A stretch of DNA of 16,170 bases from Sphingosinicella sp041621755 (GCA_041621755.1 JBFKAE010000064.1:1-16170), one strand, 5' to 3'; counted from the stretch's first letter, positions 1-7,692 are shown. Program-made: numbers and translations. The notes: generated from the sequence alone by a model not told the origin.

Positions 1-1325
1 GGCGAAACGCCGTGCGCCTTTCTGTTGTCGAGACTATAGCGACCGCCCAGTTTCAACCGCAGCGTATCGGTCGCACTGTACGTTCCCTCGCCAAAGAAGG
101 ATATCCCCTTCACGCGATGGCTATCGACACCGCTGGCAAGAAAGAAGAACGGACCCGTCTGTTTGCCTACAAAAAAATCGCCGCTGATCTTCTGGCGATA
201 GGCGTAGATACCGGCGAGCCATTCGAAGTTATCGAAGTTCCCGCTGAGACGCAGTTCATTGGTCAACAAGCGGTAATCGTCCCTTTTGTCCGCCGGAATG
301 ACCCCCAGCCAGTAGCGCGAGCCGGAATTCAGATAGAGATAACCCGGTATATAGGTCAGCGTCAGATTATCGCCGAGACCGATGTCGAACTGGCCGCCAC
401 CCATCCACAGCTCATATTCCTGGGTCTCGGCAATCGGTTGCCCGAAAATGGCCGTCGCTGCCAATGGTCCGGGGTGCAAATCATCCCACGCGCGGTCACG
501 CAAAAATGCGTTGGCGCTGAAGGCGAACGTATCGGGGTCCGTGCCTTTGTTCACAAGGTTCGGCGGATGGCCATCGCGCGAAACCCCAGTGCCCCAGATG
601 TAGAAGGACAGGTCGTCGGCAGGCTCGTAAAGGAAGCTTAGTCTGGCGCCGAAATCCTTGCGCGAGTCGCCGCCGGATTCATTATACCCGTCATGATAGT
701 TGAAATCGATCGCAGCACGCGCGAAGAGCACATCGGAAAGCGGCACATTCTGGACCAGCGTGGCATGCACCAGATCATAGTTTCCACCTTCAAGCACGCC
801 GGATGTCTCCATCCTGTCATGCGGCCGCTTGTAAGTGACGTTGATAATCCCGCCAACCGCGCCACGACCATATAACGTGCCTTGCGGACCGGGCAGCGCC
901 TCGATTCTTTCAACGTCGAAGAGCGGCTGACTGGTTCCTTCGCGAGGTACGAATATATTGTTCACATGGAATGCAACGGTTGGCTCGACATTGCCGAAAT
1001 CGAGATTGGAGCCGACGCCGCGCAAGAAGACCTGGGTGGCCGCGCCCTGAGGTTGGAAGCGTGCAGCCGGAACTAGATTCTGAACGGCGCGCAGATCATT
1101 GGCACCTGTTGCAACCAGGTTATCGCCGCCAATTGCAGTAATTGCCGCGGCCGTGCGCTGCAGGTTTTCGCTGCGTTTTTGCGCGGTGACGATGATTTCA
1201 CCGACCCCGATCTGCACATCCTCGGCGGGCGCGGCTTCCGCTTGCGCATAGGCAGATCCCGATGCGGCAACAATCGCTGAACTTGCAGAAACCAGCAGGT
1301 ATTTCCCTAATATCCGACGCTTCAT
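1..1325 (-). CDS. TonB-dependent outer-membrane receptor (N-terminal part, runs off left edge)
   Basis: An open frame reads leftward without a stop from an ATG at 1325 to the window edge (441 complete codons). The ATG follows a strong Shine-Dalgarno (AGGAGGGG). The product begins with a signal peptide (MKRRILGKYL..., likely cleaved after SAYA, residue 27), then a TonB box (EIIVTAQK, about residues 43-50) and a plug domain with VFLRGVGSN, the ERIEALPGPQGTLYGRGAVGG block and GIINV. Alternating-polarity beta-barrel strands follow. Such receptors import scarce or bulky ligands across the outer membrane using TonB energy. It lies 67 bp downstream of the P450 gene on the same strand and is probably co-expressed with it, so its ligand may be the P450 substrate (inference). 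The C-terminal barrel is outside the window. Family is secure; ligand is unknown. Confidence 0.93.
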   Translation of the reverse strand, partial: MKRRILGKYLLVSASSAIVAASGSAYAQAEAAPAEDVQIGVGEIIVTAQKRSENLQRTAAAITAIGGDNLVATGANDLRAVQNLVPAARFQPQGAATQVFLRGVGSNLDFGNVEPTVAFHVNNIFVPREGTSQPLFDVERIEALPGPQGTLYGRGAVGGIINVTYKRPHDRMETSGVLEGGNYDLVHATLVQNVPLSDVLFARAAIDFNYHDGYNESGGDSRKDFGARLSFLYEPADDLSFYIWGTGVSRDGHPPNLVNKGTDPDTFAFSANAFLRDRAWDDLHPGPLAATAIFGQPIAETQEYELWMGGGQFDIGLGDNLTLTYIPGYLYLNSGSRYWLGVIPADKRDDYRLLTNELRLSGNFDNFEWLAGIYAYRQKISGDFFVGKQTGPFFFLASGVDSHRVKGISFFGEGTYSATDTLRLKLGGRYSLDNRKAHGVS

Positions 1326-1343
1326 TTTCCCCTCCTTTTGTGT

Positions 1344-1371
1344 CTGGCCGATTGCCGTTTGCATCGGCCAG
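1344..1371. other. Intercistronic 9-bp inverted repeat between P450 and receptor genes
   Basis: Perfect arms CTGGCCGAT (1344-1352) and ATCGGCCAG (1363-1371) flank a 10-nt loop. In the minus-strand transcript of the P450 operon the stem is followed by ACACAAAA, not a U-tract, so it is not a canonical intrinsic terminator in that direction. It could be an attenuating or RNA-stabilising stem between the two cistrons, or a protein-binding site. On the plus strand it is followed by TTTT, but no plus-strand gene precedes it. Confidence 0.5.
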
Positions 1372-1392
1372 TTTTCCTGTTCCCCAACGCTC

Positions 1393-2634
1393 TCAAACTG
1401 GACTGAATGTGACGTAAAGCTCTGGAATACTGTTATAATCGCCGCCGCCGAACTTATATTCGGGCACAGGCTCCGCCACCCGAAGATCCGGGAATGTGGC
1501 CAGCAACTCTTCCAGCAAAACGCGCAGTTCCATCCGCGCGAGCGGTGCACCCGGGCAAACATGGATGCCAAAACCAAAACTGAAATGGCGGTAACTTTCG
1601 CGGTCCATGCGAAATTCGGCAGGGCAGTCGAACATATCAGGGTCGCGATTGGCCGCCGCCCAGCCCATATAGACGTCGCGACCGCTTTCCATAGCAACGC
1701 CTGCCACTTCAATCGGCTTGGTTGTGCGCCGGAAGAAACCAAAAAACGGAGGACGAAGTCGCAACACCTCTTCGATCGCAATGTCGATCTTGTCGGGTTC
1801 ACGGCGTAAAAGATCCACGACCTCGGGCCGCGAAAACACCTCTCGGATCAGGCTTGTCATTGCCGAAGTGGTGCTATGGTGCCCGGCGCCAAGAAAGGCA
1901 GCGAGCAGCACGACATAGTCATTGTCATCAAGCTTGCGCCCTTCGACCTCGACATCGGCGAGCGACGTCAGAAAATCGTCGCGTGGTCGGGCGCGGCGCT
2001 CATGCACTTCGGTGACTGTCAGCTTACCGAACGCGTCCTGACGCTTGCCGAATTCCTCGGGATCGCCCTGCGCCTCGAACATCGCGATCGCGGCCTTGCG
2101 GATGGCCGGCACCTTGTCCCCGTCAACGCCAACGAGGTGGCAAATGGTTTCTGCAGGCACGGGTTCTGTCAGTTCGCGCACGATGTCGCATTTTCCCAAG
2201 GCCCGGAACCGTTCGATGTGGCGTTGTATGTCGGCGCGGACAAAGGGCTCCATCAGGCCCGGCGTCTCGGGCTTCACCGCCGCATTGAATATCTTGCGCC
2301 ACTCGGCGTGACGCGGAGGGTCCATATCGAGCGCCGGAATGGGCTTGCGCGGGAGCATCGGGCGAAGTGCCTGCGGTTCGGAAGAAAATGTCCGATAATC
2401 CGACATCGCCTTGCGCACATCCTTGTAGCCAAGCAGCATGTAGAAGCCGTCATGCTCATCGCTCCATGCAACGGGGCATTTCTTCCGCGCCGCTTCTACC
2501 GTGTTCAGGGTCTCGCGCGGCGACGTCGTGTAACAGCTCCAGCCCGCAGTTTGCTCGGCCAGAGCAACTTTCTGGCCGCCATCGTCATCCGTACGTGCGT
2601 GCGTAGATTTCAGAACGTCACCCATGCCCGACAT
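1393..2634 (-). CDS. Cytochrome P450 (bacterial class I type)
   Basis: A 413-residue soluble cytochrome P450, a normal length for bacterial class I enzymes. Visible motifs are the I-helix LGAGHHSTTS (A250-T255), the K-helix ExxR (E289-R292) and the heme-binding loop FGFGIHVCPG with the thiolate ligand C360. The I-helix is unusual: the common acid-alcohol pair (E/D-T, as in AGHETT) reads H253-S254. There is no membrane anchor or fused reductase, so it should need a separate ferredoxin and reductase, neither of which is in the window. The frame stays open upstream to an ATG at 2706, but that lies inside the promoter palindrome. I therefore prefer ATG 2634 (GGGGAG only 2 nt upstream) or ATG 2625 (same GGGGAG, 11 nt). 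The upstream TetR gene and downstream receptor suggest inducible uptake and oxidation of an organic compound; the substrate cannot be read from sequence. Confidence 0.95.
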   Translation of the reverse strand: MSGMGDVLKSTHARTDDDGGQKVALAEQTAGWSCYTTSPRETLNTVEAARKKCPVAWSDEHDGFYMLLGYKDVRKAMSDYRTFSSEPQALRPMLPRKPIPALDMDPPRHAEWRKIFNAAVKPETPGLMEPFVRADIQRHIERFRALGKCDIVRELTEPVPAETICHLVGVDGDKVPAIRKAAIAMFEAQGDPEEFGKRQDAFGKLTVTEVHERRARPRDDFLTSLADVEVEGRKLDDNDYVVLLAAFLGAGHHSTTSAMTSLIREVFSRPEVVDLLRREPDKIDIAIEEVLRLRPPFFGFFRRTTKPIEVAGVAMESGRDVYMGWAAANRDPDMFDCPAEFRMDRESYRHFSFGFGIHVCPGAPLARMELRVLLEELLATFPDLRVAEPVPEYKFGGGDYNSIPELYVTFSPV

Positions 2635-2683
2635 ATCTCCCCATATTTCCCCGGGGCAGTTTCGCCCTCTGCCTGCATCATTC

Positions 2684-2711
2684 AATATGATACCGTATCG
2701 TATCATGTAAA
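2684..2711 (-). promoter_or_regulatory. Candidate sigma70-type promoter of the P450 gene
   Basis: On the minus strand, TTTACA (2711-2706, five of six matches to TTGACA) is followed by a 16-bp spacer and CATATT (2689-2684, four of six matches to TATAAT). This would place the transcript start about 40 bp before the preferred ATG at 2634. The spacer and -10 element are occupied by the inverted repeat described separately, an arrangement typical of repression. Predicted by eye only. Confidence 0.5.
2687..2706. promoter_or_regulatory. Candidate TetR-family operator (7-6-7 inverted repeat)
   Basis: ATGATAC (2687-2693) and GTATCAT (2700-2706) form a perfect inverted repeat around a 6-bp centre, CGTATC. 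Size and symmetry fit a TetR-family dimer site. It overlaps the candidate -10 and spacer of the P450 promoter, and a TetR-family gene lies just upstream on the same strand. I saw no second copy before the TetR gene, so autoregulation is not evident. Confidence 0.6.
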
Positions 2712-2820
2712 GAAAAAAATGGATACAGTTATTAAATCTTCATTTCGGCATGTGTGGTGGAATCGTCGCGCGGGCCTATACACAAGCGCGGGTCAGGAAG
2801 TGCGGATGATGCAGTTCAGA

Positions 2821-2836
2821 ACATCGAAAACGATGT
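2821..2836 (-). other. Small hairpin just after the TetR stop codon
   Basis: ACATCG and CGATGT (6-bp perfect arms, 4-nt loop) lie 5 bases past the TetR stop codon. The minus-strand RNA has a UUUU loop but no U-tract after the stem. It may partly terminate or stabilise the TetR transcript before the P450 promoter; the evidence is weak. Confidence 0.25.
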
Positions 2837-2841
2837 AGAGT

Positions 2842-3480
2842 TCAGGCGCTCAGGACAAGCTTGACCGCCATCTCGATCTGTGGACCAAAGTTTTGCATGG
2901 TGTCATCGCGCTCGTTTTTGCGCAATATCAGTCGCTGATGTGTATCTCCCATCAGCATATGCATAAAACAACCAGCGCGCAGGCGCGCAATGTCAGGGGC
3001 CATGATTCCCGATAATATACGTTCAATTACTGCGATTGTTCGGGCTGGTCCCACTTCATAAAAATGCGCGCCGATCTCGGGAAAGCGCGAAACCTCACCA
3101 ACCAGCATACGCCACAGCGCCATGACATCATAAGCGACGATTGTGTTGATGAAGGTCCAGCCGAACTCGAGTAGTGCCGCACGGGCTTCTTCGCGGGTTT
3201 TGGCAGGAACATGAACCTCGACGTCGTAGATCTGGTCGCTATGGCGATTGATGGTTGCAAGGAACAGCGCTTCCTTGTTCTTGAAGTGCCGGTAGACCGT
3301 CATTTTGGATACACTTGCAGTCGCCGCGACACGCTCCATAGATGCGCCAGAAAAGCCTTCGCTCAGAAACACATCCAGCGCAGCATCCAATATGCCTTCC
3401 CGCTTCGCGACCATCCGCTTGCGGCGGGGATCATCTACAGCCCAAGTGCGGCTTGCTTGTGGGTAGGACGACGCGTTCAT
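2842..3480 (-). CDS. TetR/AcrR-family transcriptional regulator
   Basis: A 212-residue protein with a typical TetR N-terminal DNA-binding domain: KREGILDAALDVFLSEGF (about residues 26-43) leads into the helix-turn-helix VAATASVSKMTVYRHFKNKE (about 51-70). The rest is a helical ligand-binding and dimerisation domain. These proteins are usually repressors released by a small molecule. It is encoded immediately upstream of the P450 on the same strand, and a palindrome of suitable size lies across the P450 promoter, so it probably controls that gene and the receptor beyond. The start at ATG 3480 has no clear Shine-Dalgarno; M23 (MVAKREG) is an alternative. The family is certain; inducer and regulon are inferred. 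Confidence 0.92.
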   Translation of the reverse strand: MNASSYPQASRTWAVDDPRRKRMVAKREGILDAALDVFLSEGFSGASMERVAATASVSKMTVYRHFKNKEALFLATINRHSDQIYDVEVHVPAKTREEARAALLEFGWTFINTIVAYDVMALWRMLVGEVSRFPEIGAHFYEVGPARTIAVIERILSGIMAPDIARLRAGCFMHMLMGDTHQRLILRKNERDDTMQNFGPQIEMAVKLVLSA

Positions 3481-3781
3481 GAATTGCTAATGGCACAAGG
3501 TGGACGCCTCTGTCCATTTGCGCTGTCCCGCCCTGACCAACACTCTACCGGCAACACCCCCAAGTCCCGACAAGGCGACACGCACCGCCGTCGCGCTCGA
3601 TCAAGCCAGGAACATCATTAAAATGTGAATAAATCAATTGGCTAACATTAAACATAGGTGCTTGCGGTGCCGCCAGCTTGCCGGTTAATAGGGCCTGACC
3701 CGTGGACCACCATCAGCACCGCATGTTCTGACAACGTGAAAGTCATTGGGGATCCGGATAAGGGATAAGGTGATTAGCTAA
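3481..3781. other. Divergent intergenic region, TetR gene / zwf
   Basis: About 300 bp with no convincing gene. It must hold the promoters of the TetR gene (minus) and zwf (plus). On the minus strand TTAGCC and TTTAAT are 17 bp apart around 3617-3645, a weak promoter candidate; I cannot pick a clear zwf promoter. The part at about 3618-3660 is AT-rich. A perfect tandem repeat of GGATAAG (3756-3762, 3763-3769) precedes zwf. Its end, AGGTGAT (3768-3774), matches the anti-Shine-Dalgarno of 16S rRNA and lies 7 nt before the zwf ATG, fixing that start. Confidence 0.6.
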
Positions 3782-5218
3782 ATGGTTGTTTCGGGAAAAT
3801 TCTTGCTGTTCGGAGCAACCGGCGACCTTGCCCGGCGCATGGTGTTGCCCTCGCTCTGCTCGCTTCACGCCGACGCTCTCATTCCTGAAAGCCTTGGAAT
3901 CGTGGGCACGGCCCATTCGCCGCATGACGATGACAGTTACAGAAACTTCGTCCGCGAAGCGCTTGAGACATTTCTTCCTGACGACCGGAAATCTGCGATT
4001 TCGGGCTTTCTGAAGCGGTTGAGCTACCAGACACTCGACGCCTCACAGCAAGGCGAGTTCAAGACGCTAGCAAACAAACTTGGCAATGTTGACGACGGGC
4101 TTGCCATTTTCCTGTCGACCGCGCCTTCGCTGTTTGAACCGACGATCGCCGGACTCGACGTCAGCGGACTGGCGAAGAAAACGACGTGCATCGGGCTGGA
4201 AAAACCACTTGGCGCAGATCTTGGCTCCAGCCGACACATCAACGACGCCGTCGCATCCGTGTTTTCCGAGCAGCGGATTTTTCGCATCGACCATTATCTT
4301 GGCAAGGAAACCGTACAAAACCTGCTCGCCCTGCGGTTTGCCAATGTCATGTTCGAACCCATGTGGAATGCCGCCCATATCGACCATGTCCAGATTACCG
4401 TGGCGGAAACCGTCGGACTTGAAGGGCGCGCGGGTTTTTATGACGGAACTGGCGCGCTACGCGACATGGTCCAAAATCATATGCTCCAGCTTCTGGCGCT
4501 GGTCGCGATGGAGCCGCCCCACACCTATGATTCAACGTCCATACGCGATGAAAAGGTCAAGGTTCTGCGCGCATTACGCCACCCCGGCGCGGATGAAAGC
4601 GTAACCGGGCAATATAGCGGTGGCGCGGTCGGCGGCACCGTTGTTCGAGGTTACAGCGACGAGCTTGGGCACGACTCCGACACCGAGACTTTCGTGGCTT
4701 TGCGCGCTCATATCGACAATTGGCGTTGGAAGGGTGTGCCGTTCTATCTTCGCACCGGCAAGCGCCTGCCCGAACGCAAAACCGAAATCATAATCCAGTT
4801 CAAAAATGTGCCCCATTCGATTTTTTCAGGTCAAGGCACCCGCATTCTACCCAATCGTCTGATCATCAGCATACAGCCGCAGGAAAATATCTGCCTTTCC
4901 CTGATGACCAAAGTGCCAGGACTGGACAGAGGTGGCGTACGCCTGCGCGAGGTGCCGCTCGACATTTCCATGCCGGACGCCTTTGCCGGCGCGAAAAAAC
5001 GCATTGCCTATGAGCGTTTGCTGCTCGACCTGATCGAAGGGGATCAAACGCTTTTCGTCCGCAGGGATGAAGTCGAGGCGCAGTGGTCATGGATCGACGC
5101 GATCCGCGAAAACTGGAAGCAACATGATATCAAGCCGAAACAATATACTGCCGGGAGTCTGGGGCCTTCGTCCGCCATCGCTCTTGCTGAACGTGGCGGC
5201 GTCAGCTGGCATGACTAG
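3782..5218 (+). CDS. zwf: Glucose-6-phosphate 1-dehydrogenase
   Basis: A cytoplasmic enzyme oxidising glucose-6-phosphate to 6-phosphogluconolactone with NADP+ (or NAD+), the entry step of the Entner-Doudoroff and pentose-phosphate routes. At 478 residues it has normal family length. The N-terminal dinucleotide-binding motif is FGATGDLARR (about residues 10-19). The active-site signature RIDHYLGKE spans about 168-176 (H171, K175). A second conserved block, DMVQNHMLQ, carries the likely catalytic histidine (H233), and YLRTGKRLPE lies in the C-terminal half. The start is supported by AGGTGAT 7 nt before the ATG. edd begins 26 bp after its stop, so the two are almost certainly one transcript. 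No lactonase gene lies between them. Confidence 0.98.
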   Translation: MVVSGKFLLFGATGDLARRMVLPSLCSLHADALIPESLGIVGTAHSPHDDDSYRNFVREALETFLPDDRKSAISGFLKRLSYQTLDASQQGEFKTLANKLGNVDDGLAIFLSTAPSLFEPTIAGLDVSGLAKKTTCIGLEKPLGADLGSSRHINDAVASVFSEQRIFRIDHYLGKETVQNLLALRFANVMFEPMWNAAHIDHVQITVAETVGLEGRAGFYDGTGALRDMVQNHMLQLLALVAMEPPHTYDSTSIRDEKVKVLRALRHPGADESVTGQYSGGAVGGTVVRGYSDELGHDSDTETFVALRAHIDNWRWKGVPFYLRTGKRLPERKTEIIIQFKNVPHSIFSGQGTRILPNRLIISIQPQENICLSLMTKVPGLDRGGVRLREVPLDISMPDAFAGAKKRIAYERLLLDLIEGDQTLFVRRDEVEAQWSWIDAIRENWKQHDIKPKQYTAGSLGPSSAIALAERGGVSWHD

Positions 5219-5244
5219 ACCCTAATAATCATTTGGAACGTTTC

Positions 5245-7056
5245 ATGAGTCTGCACCCCGAAATCGAACGCATAACCACCCGGATCATCGAAAAAAGTCG
5301 TCCGGCGCGCAGTCGCTATCTCGACATGATCGCGCGTGAAGCCGAAGGCGGCGTCAATCGCCGTTCAATATCATGCGGCAACCTCGCTCATGGTTTTGCG
5401 GCCGCAGGTGACGACAAGGCGACGATCCGTAGCGGCGCGGCGATGAATATGGCGATTGTGTCGGCCTATAATGACATGCTCTCGGCACATCAGCCCTATG
5501 GCCGCTATCCCGAAGCCATCAAGCTTTACGCCCGCGAAGTCGGGGCCACAGCGCAGGTCGCGGGCGGCGTCCCGGCAATGTGCGACGGAGTAACGCAAGG
5601 ACAAAAGGGCATGGAGCTGTCGCTCTTTTCGCGCGACGTCATCGCCATGAGCACGGCTGTCGCCCTGTCGCACGCCATGTTCGACGGCGCGCTTCTGCTG
5701 GGTATTTGCGACAAGATCGTACCGGGGTTGCTGATCGGCGCGCTGCGCTTTGGTCACCTGCCGACAATATTGATACCGGCAGGGCCGATGCCCTCTGGCC
5801 TCGCCAACAAGGAAAAGCAGCGCGTCCGTCAGCTCTATGCCGAAGGCAAGGCCAGTCGCGAGGAACTGCTTGAAGCCGAGGCAGCGTCCTATCATGGCGC
5901 TGGCACTTGCACCTTTTACGGTACGGCCAACAGCAATCAGATGCTGCTGGAAGTGATGGGGCTGCACATGCCCGGCGCAGCGTTTATCCAGCCCGGCACA
6001 AAGCTGCGTTCGGAACTGACGCGCGCAGCCGTGCATCGGCTTGGCGAGATTGGCCATGACAGCAAAGATTACCGTCCGCTGGGCCGGTGCATTGACGAGC
6101 GCGCCATCGTCAATGCCTGTGTCGGCCTGTTGGCGACGGGCGGGTCGACCAACCACGCGATCCACATTCCCGCGATCGCGCGTGCAGCGGGAATCAATAT
6201 CGATTGGCAGGACATTGACGAATTGTCCGCCGCCGTGCCGCTGATCGCCCGCATTTATCCCAACGGGCCAGGCGATGTGAATCACTTCCATGCGGCGGGC
6301 GGTATGGGCTTTGTCATTCGCGAATTGCTGGCCGCAGGCTTGCTGCATCGCGATATCCTGACTGTAGCACGCGATGACCTTGGCGGTTATGGCGAAGAAC
6401 CGTTCCTTGCGGATGACAGGCTCGACTGGCGACCGGCGGCAAGTGAAAGCGGATCGCTCGACATGCTGCGCACACCCGCCGCGCCATTTCTTGAGGACGG
6501 TGGCATGCGGCTGGTTCAAGGCAATCTGGGACGCGCAATATTCAAGACAAGTGCGGTCGATCCGGAACTCTGGACCATCGAGGCCCCGGCAAGAATTTTT
6601 CATACACAGGAAGACGTCCAGCATGCCTTCAAAAGCGGGGAGCTTGATCGCGACGTCGTCGTCATCCTGCGTTTCCAGGGGCCGCGCGCAAACGGCATGC
6701 CCGAATTGCACAAGCTAACACCGGCGTTGAGCGTATTGCAGGATCGTGGGCACAAGGTTGCGCTCGTCACCGATGGCCGCATGTCGGGTGCATCGGGAAA
6801 AGTGCCTGCCGCCATCCACTGCACGCCCGAGGCGCTCGGCGGTGGACCGATCGCTTATGTGCAGGATGGCGATATTATCAAATTATGCGCGCGTGAAGGA
6901 CGATTGGAGGTCAAAGCTGACCTCGTATCTCGTTCCGCAGCCACACCGCCCGATGTTGATGATGGTCTTGGCCGTGAACTGTTCACCATGATGCGTGCGC
7001 ACGCCGACAGTGCCGAGCTGGGCGGCTCAGCCATGCTTGCAATGGCAGGCCTGTGA
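5245..7056 (+). CDS. edd: 6-phosphogluconate dehydratase
   Basis: Dehydrates 6-phosphogluconate to 2-keto-3-deoxy-6-phosphogluconate, the committed Entner-Doudoroff step. It is an iron-sulfur enzyme of the IlvD/Edd family, 603 residues here. Visible signatures are AMCDGVTQGQKGME (C113), LLGICDKIVPG (C155) and GAGTCTFYGTANSNQ (C222); these three cysteines fit the cluster ligands of the family. The C-terminal signature LVTDGRMSGASGKVP is also present. The frame extends to a TTG at 5233, but ATG 5245 is preceded by GGAA at a sensible distance and gives the usual N-terminus (MSLHPEIERIT). It lies between zwf and eda in one transcription unit and its stop nearly touches eda. Confidence 0.98.
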   Translation: MSLHPEIERITTRIIEKSRPARSRYLDMIAREAEGGVNRRSISCGNLAHGFAAAGDDKATIRSGAAMNMAIVSAYNDMLSAHQPYGRYPEAIKLYAREVGATAQVAGGVPAMCDGVTQGQKGMELSLFSRDVIAMSTAVALSHAMFDGALLLGICDKIVPGLLIGALRFGHLPTILIPAGPMPSGLANKEKQRVRQLYAEGKASREELLEAEAASYHGAGTCTFYGTANSNQMLLEVMGLHMPGAAFIQPGTKLRSELTRAAVHRLGEIGHDSKDYRPLGRCIDERAIVNACVGLLATGGSTNHAIHIPAIARAAGINIDWQDIDELSAAVPLIARIYPNGPGDVNHFHAAGGMGFVIRELLAAGLLHRDILTVARDDLGGYGEEPFLADDRLDWRPAASESGSLDMLRTPAAPFLEDGGMRLVQGNLGRAIFKTSAVDPELWTIEAPARIFHTQEDVQHAFKSGELDRDVVVILRFQGPRANGMPELHKLTPALSVLQDRGHKVALVTDGRMSGASGKVPAAIHCTPEALGGGPIAYVQDGDIIKLCAREGRLEVKADLVSRSAATPPDVDDGLGRELFTMMRAHADSAELGGSAMLAMAGL

Positions 7057-7057
7057 T

Positions 7058-7061
7058 GGAG
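7058..7061 (+). promoter_or_regulatory. Ribosome binding site deciding the eda start
   Basis: GGAG lies 6 nt before ATG 7068, whereas the upstream in-frame candidates GTG 7053 and ATG 7056 have no comparable site. This favours translation from 7068, just past the edd stop. Confidence 0.55.
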
Positions 7062-7067
7062 CAGAAC

Positions 7068-7682
7068 ATGAAACCTATCGAAACGATCATGCGAACGTCG
7101 CCCGTTATTCCCGTGCTGGTCATCGACGACGCCAGGCATGCACGACCGATTGCGGAAGCGCTCGTCGCGGGAGGACTCAAAGTCCTTGAAGTCACTTTGC
7201 GCACGACCGCCGCGCTCGACGTAATCCGGGAAATGAAAGCGGTCGATGGCGCGATTGTTGGCGCAGGAACCGTGCTCAATGAAAACGACCTCTGCGCGGC
7301 CATCGATGCAGGCGCAGAGTTCATCGTTTCGCCGGGCCTGACGCAACCGCTTGGTGAGGCGGCGGTTGCGAGCGGTGTGCCCTTTCTCCCCGGAACCGCC
7401 AATGCGGGCGATATCATGCGTGGGCTAGAGCTTGGCCTTGCGCATTTCAAATTCTTCCCGGCGGTCGCATCTGGCGGGATAGCGGCGCTGCAAGCGATCG
7501 CCGCACCCTTTGCCCAGTGCCGCTTCTGCCCGACGGGCGGGGTCAAGCTTGCAACAGCACCTGACTGGCTAGCACTCGATCCAGTGCTGTGTGTGGGTGG
7601 AAGCTGGCTGGTCGGCAACGGCGCGCCCGATGTCGAGGCGATTACTGCAGCAGCAAAGGCGAGCGCCACACTGAAGCGATGA
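7068..7682 (+). CDS. eda: 2-dehydro-3-deoxy-6-phosphogluconate (KDPG) aldolase
   Basis: A class I aldolase cleaving KDPG to pyruvate and glyceraldehyde-3-phosphate, the last specific Entner-Doudoroff step. The 204-residue product matches the small TIM-barrel KDPG/KHG aldolase family. Visible motifs are VLEVTLRT with the catalytic glutamate E41, GAGTVLN, FIVSPGL, FLPGTANAGDIM, HFKFFPA with the Schiff-base lysine K128, and FCPTGGV for phosphate binding. Starts at 7053 (GTG) or 7056 (ATG) are possible, but ATG 7068 has the better ribosome site. It is the last gene of the zwf-edd-eda unit and is followed by a hairpin before the convergent transporter gene. Confidence 0.97.
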   Translation: MKPIETIMRTSPVIPVLVIDDARHARPIAEALVAGGLKVLEVTLRTTAALDVIREMKAVDGAIVGAGTVLNENDLCAAIDAGAEFIVSPGLTQPLGEAAVASGVPFLPGTANAGDIMRGLELGLAHFKFFPAVASGGIAALQAIAAPFAQCRFCPTGGVKLATAPDWLALDPVLCVGGSWLVGNGAPDVEAITAAAKASATLKR

Positions 7683-7692
7683 TAAATGTGGG

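Noticed and set aside
12..641. Plus-strand open frame at the left edge
   Set aside because: The minus strand here is a continuous TonB-receptor frame with signal peptide, TonB box, plug and barrel strands.
1344..1375. Intrinsic terminator on the plus strand (stem followed by TTTT)
   Set aside because: No plus-strand gene lies upstream, so there is nothing for it to terminate; kept only as an inverted repeat.
2635..2706. N-terminal extension of the P450 to ATG 2706
   Set aside because: That ATG lies inside the inverted repeat and next to the -35, and the added residues are not P450-like.
1876..2838. Plus-strand open frame opposite the P450
   Set aside because: Antisense to a P450 with ExxR and heme-loop motifs; the translation is low-complexity and unrecognisable.
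3731..3743. TGAC...GTCA dyad near the zwf leader as an operator
   Set aside because: Four-base arms only, no central CG and no second copy; within chance expectation.
5371..6711. Open frame of about 446 codons on the minus strand opposite edd
   Set aside because: Complementary shadow of edd, whose cluster cysteines and signatures are intact; the antisense translation shows no protein family.
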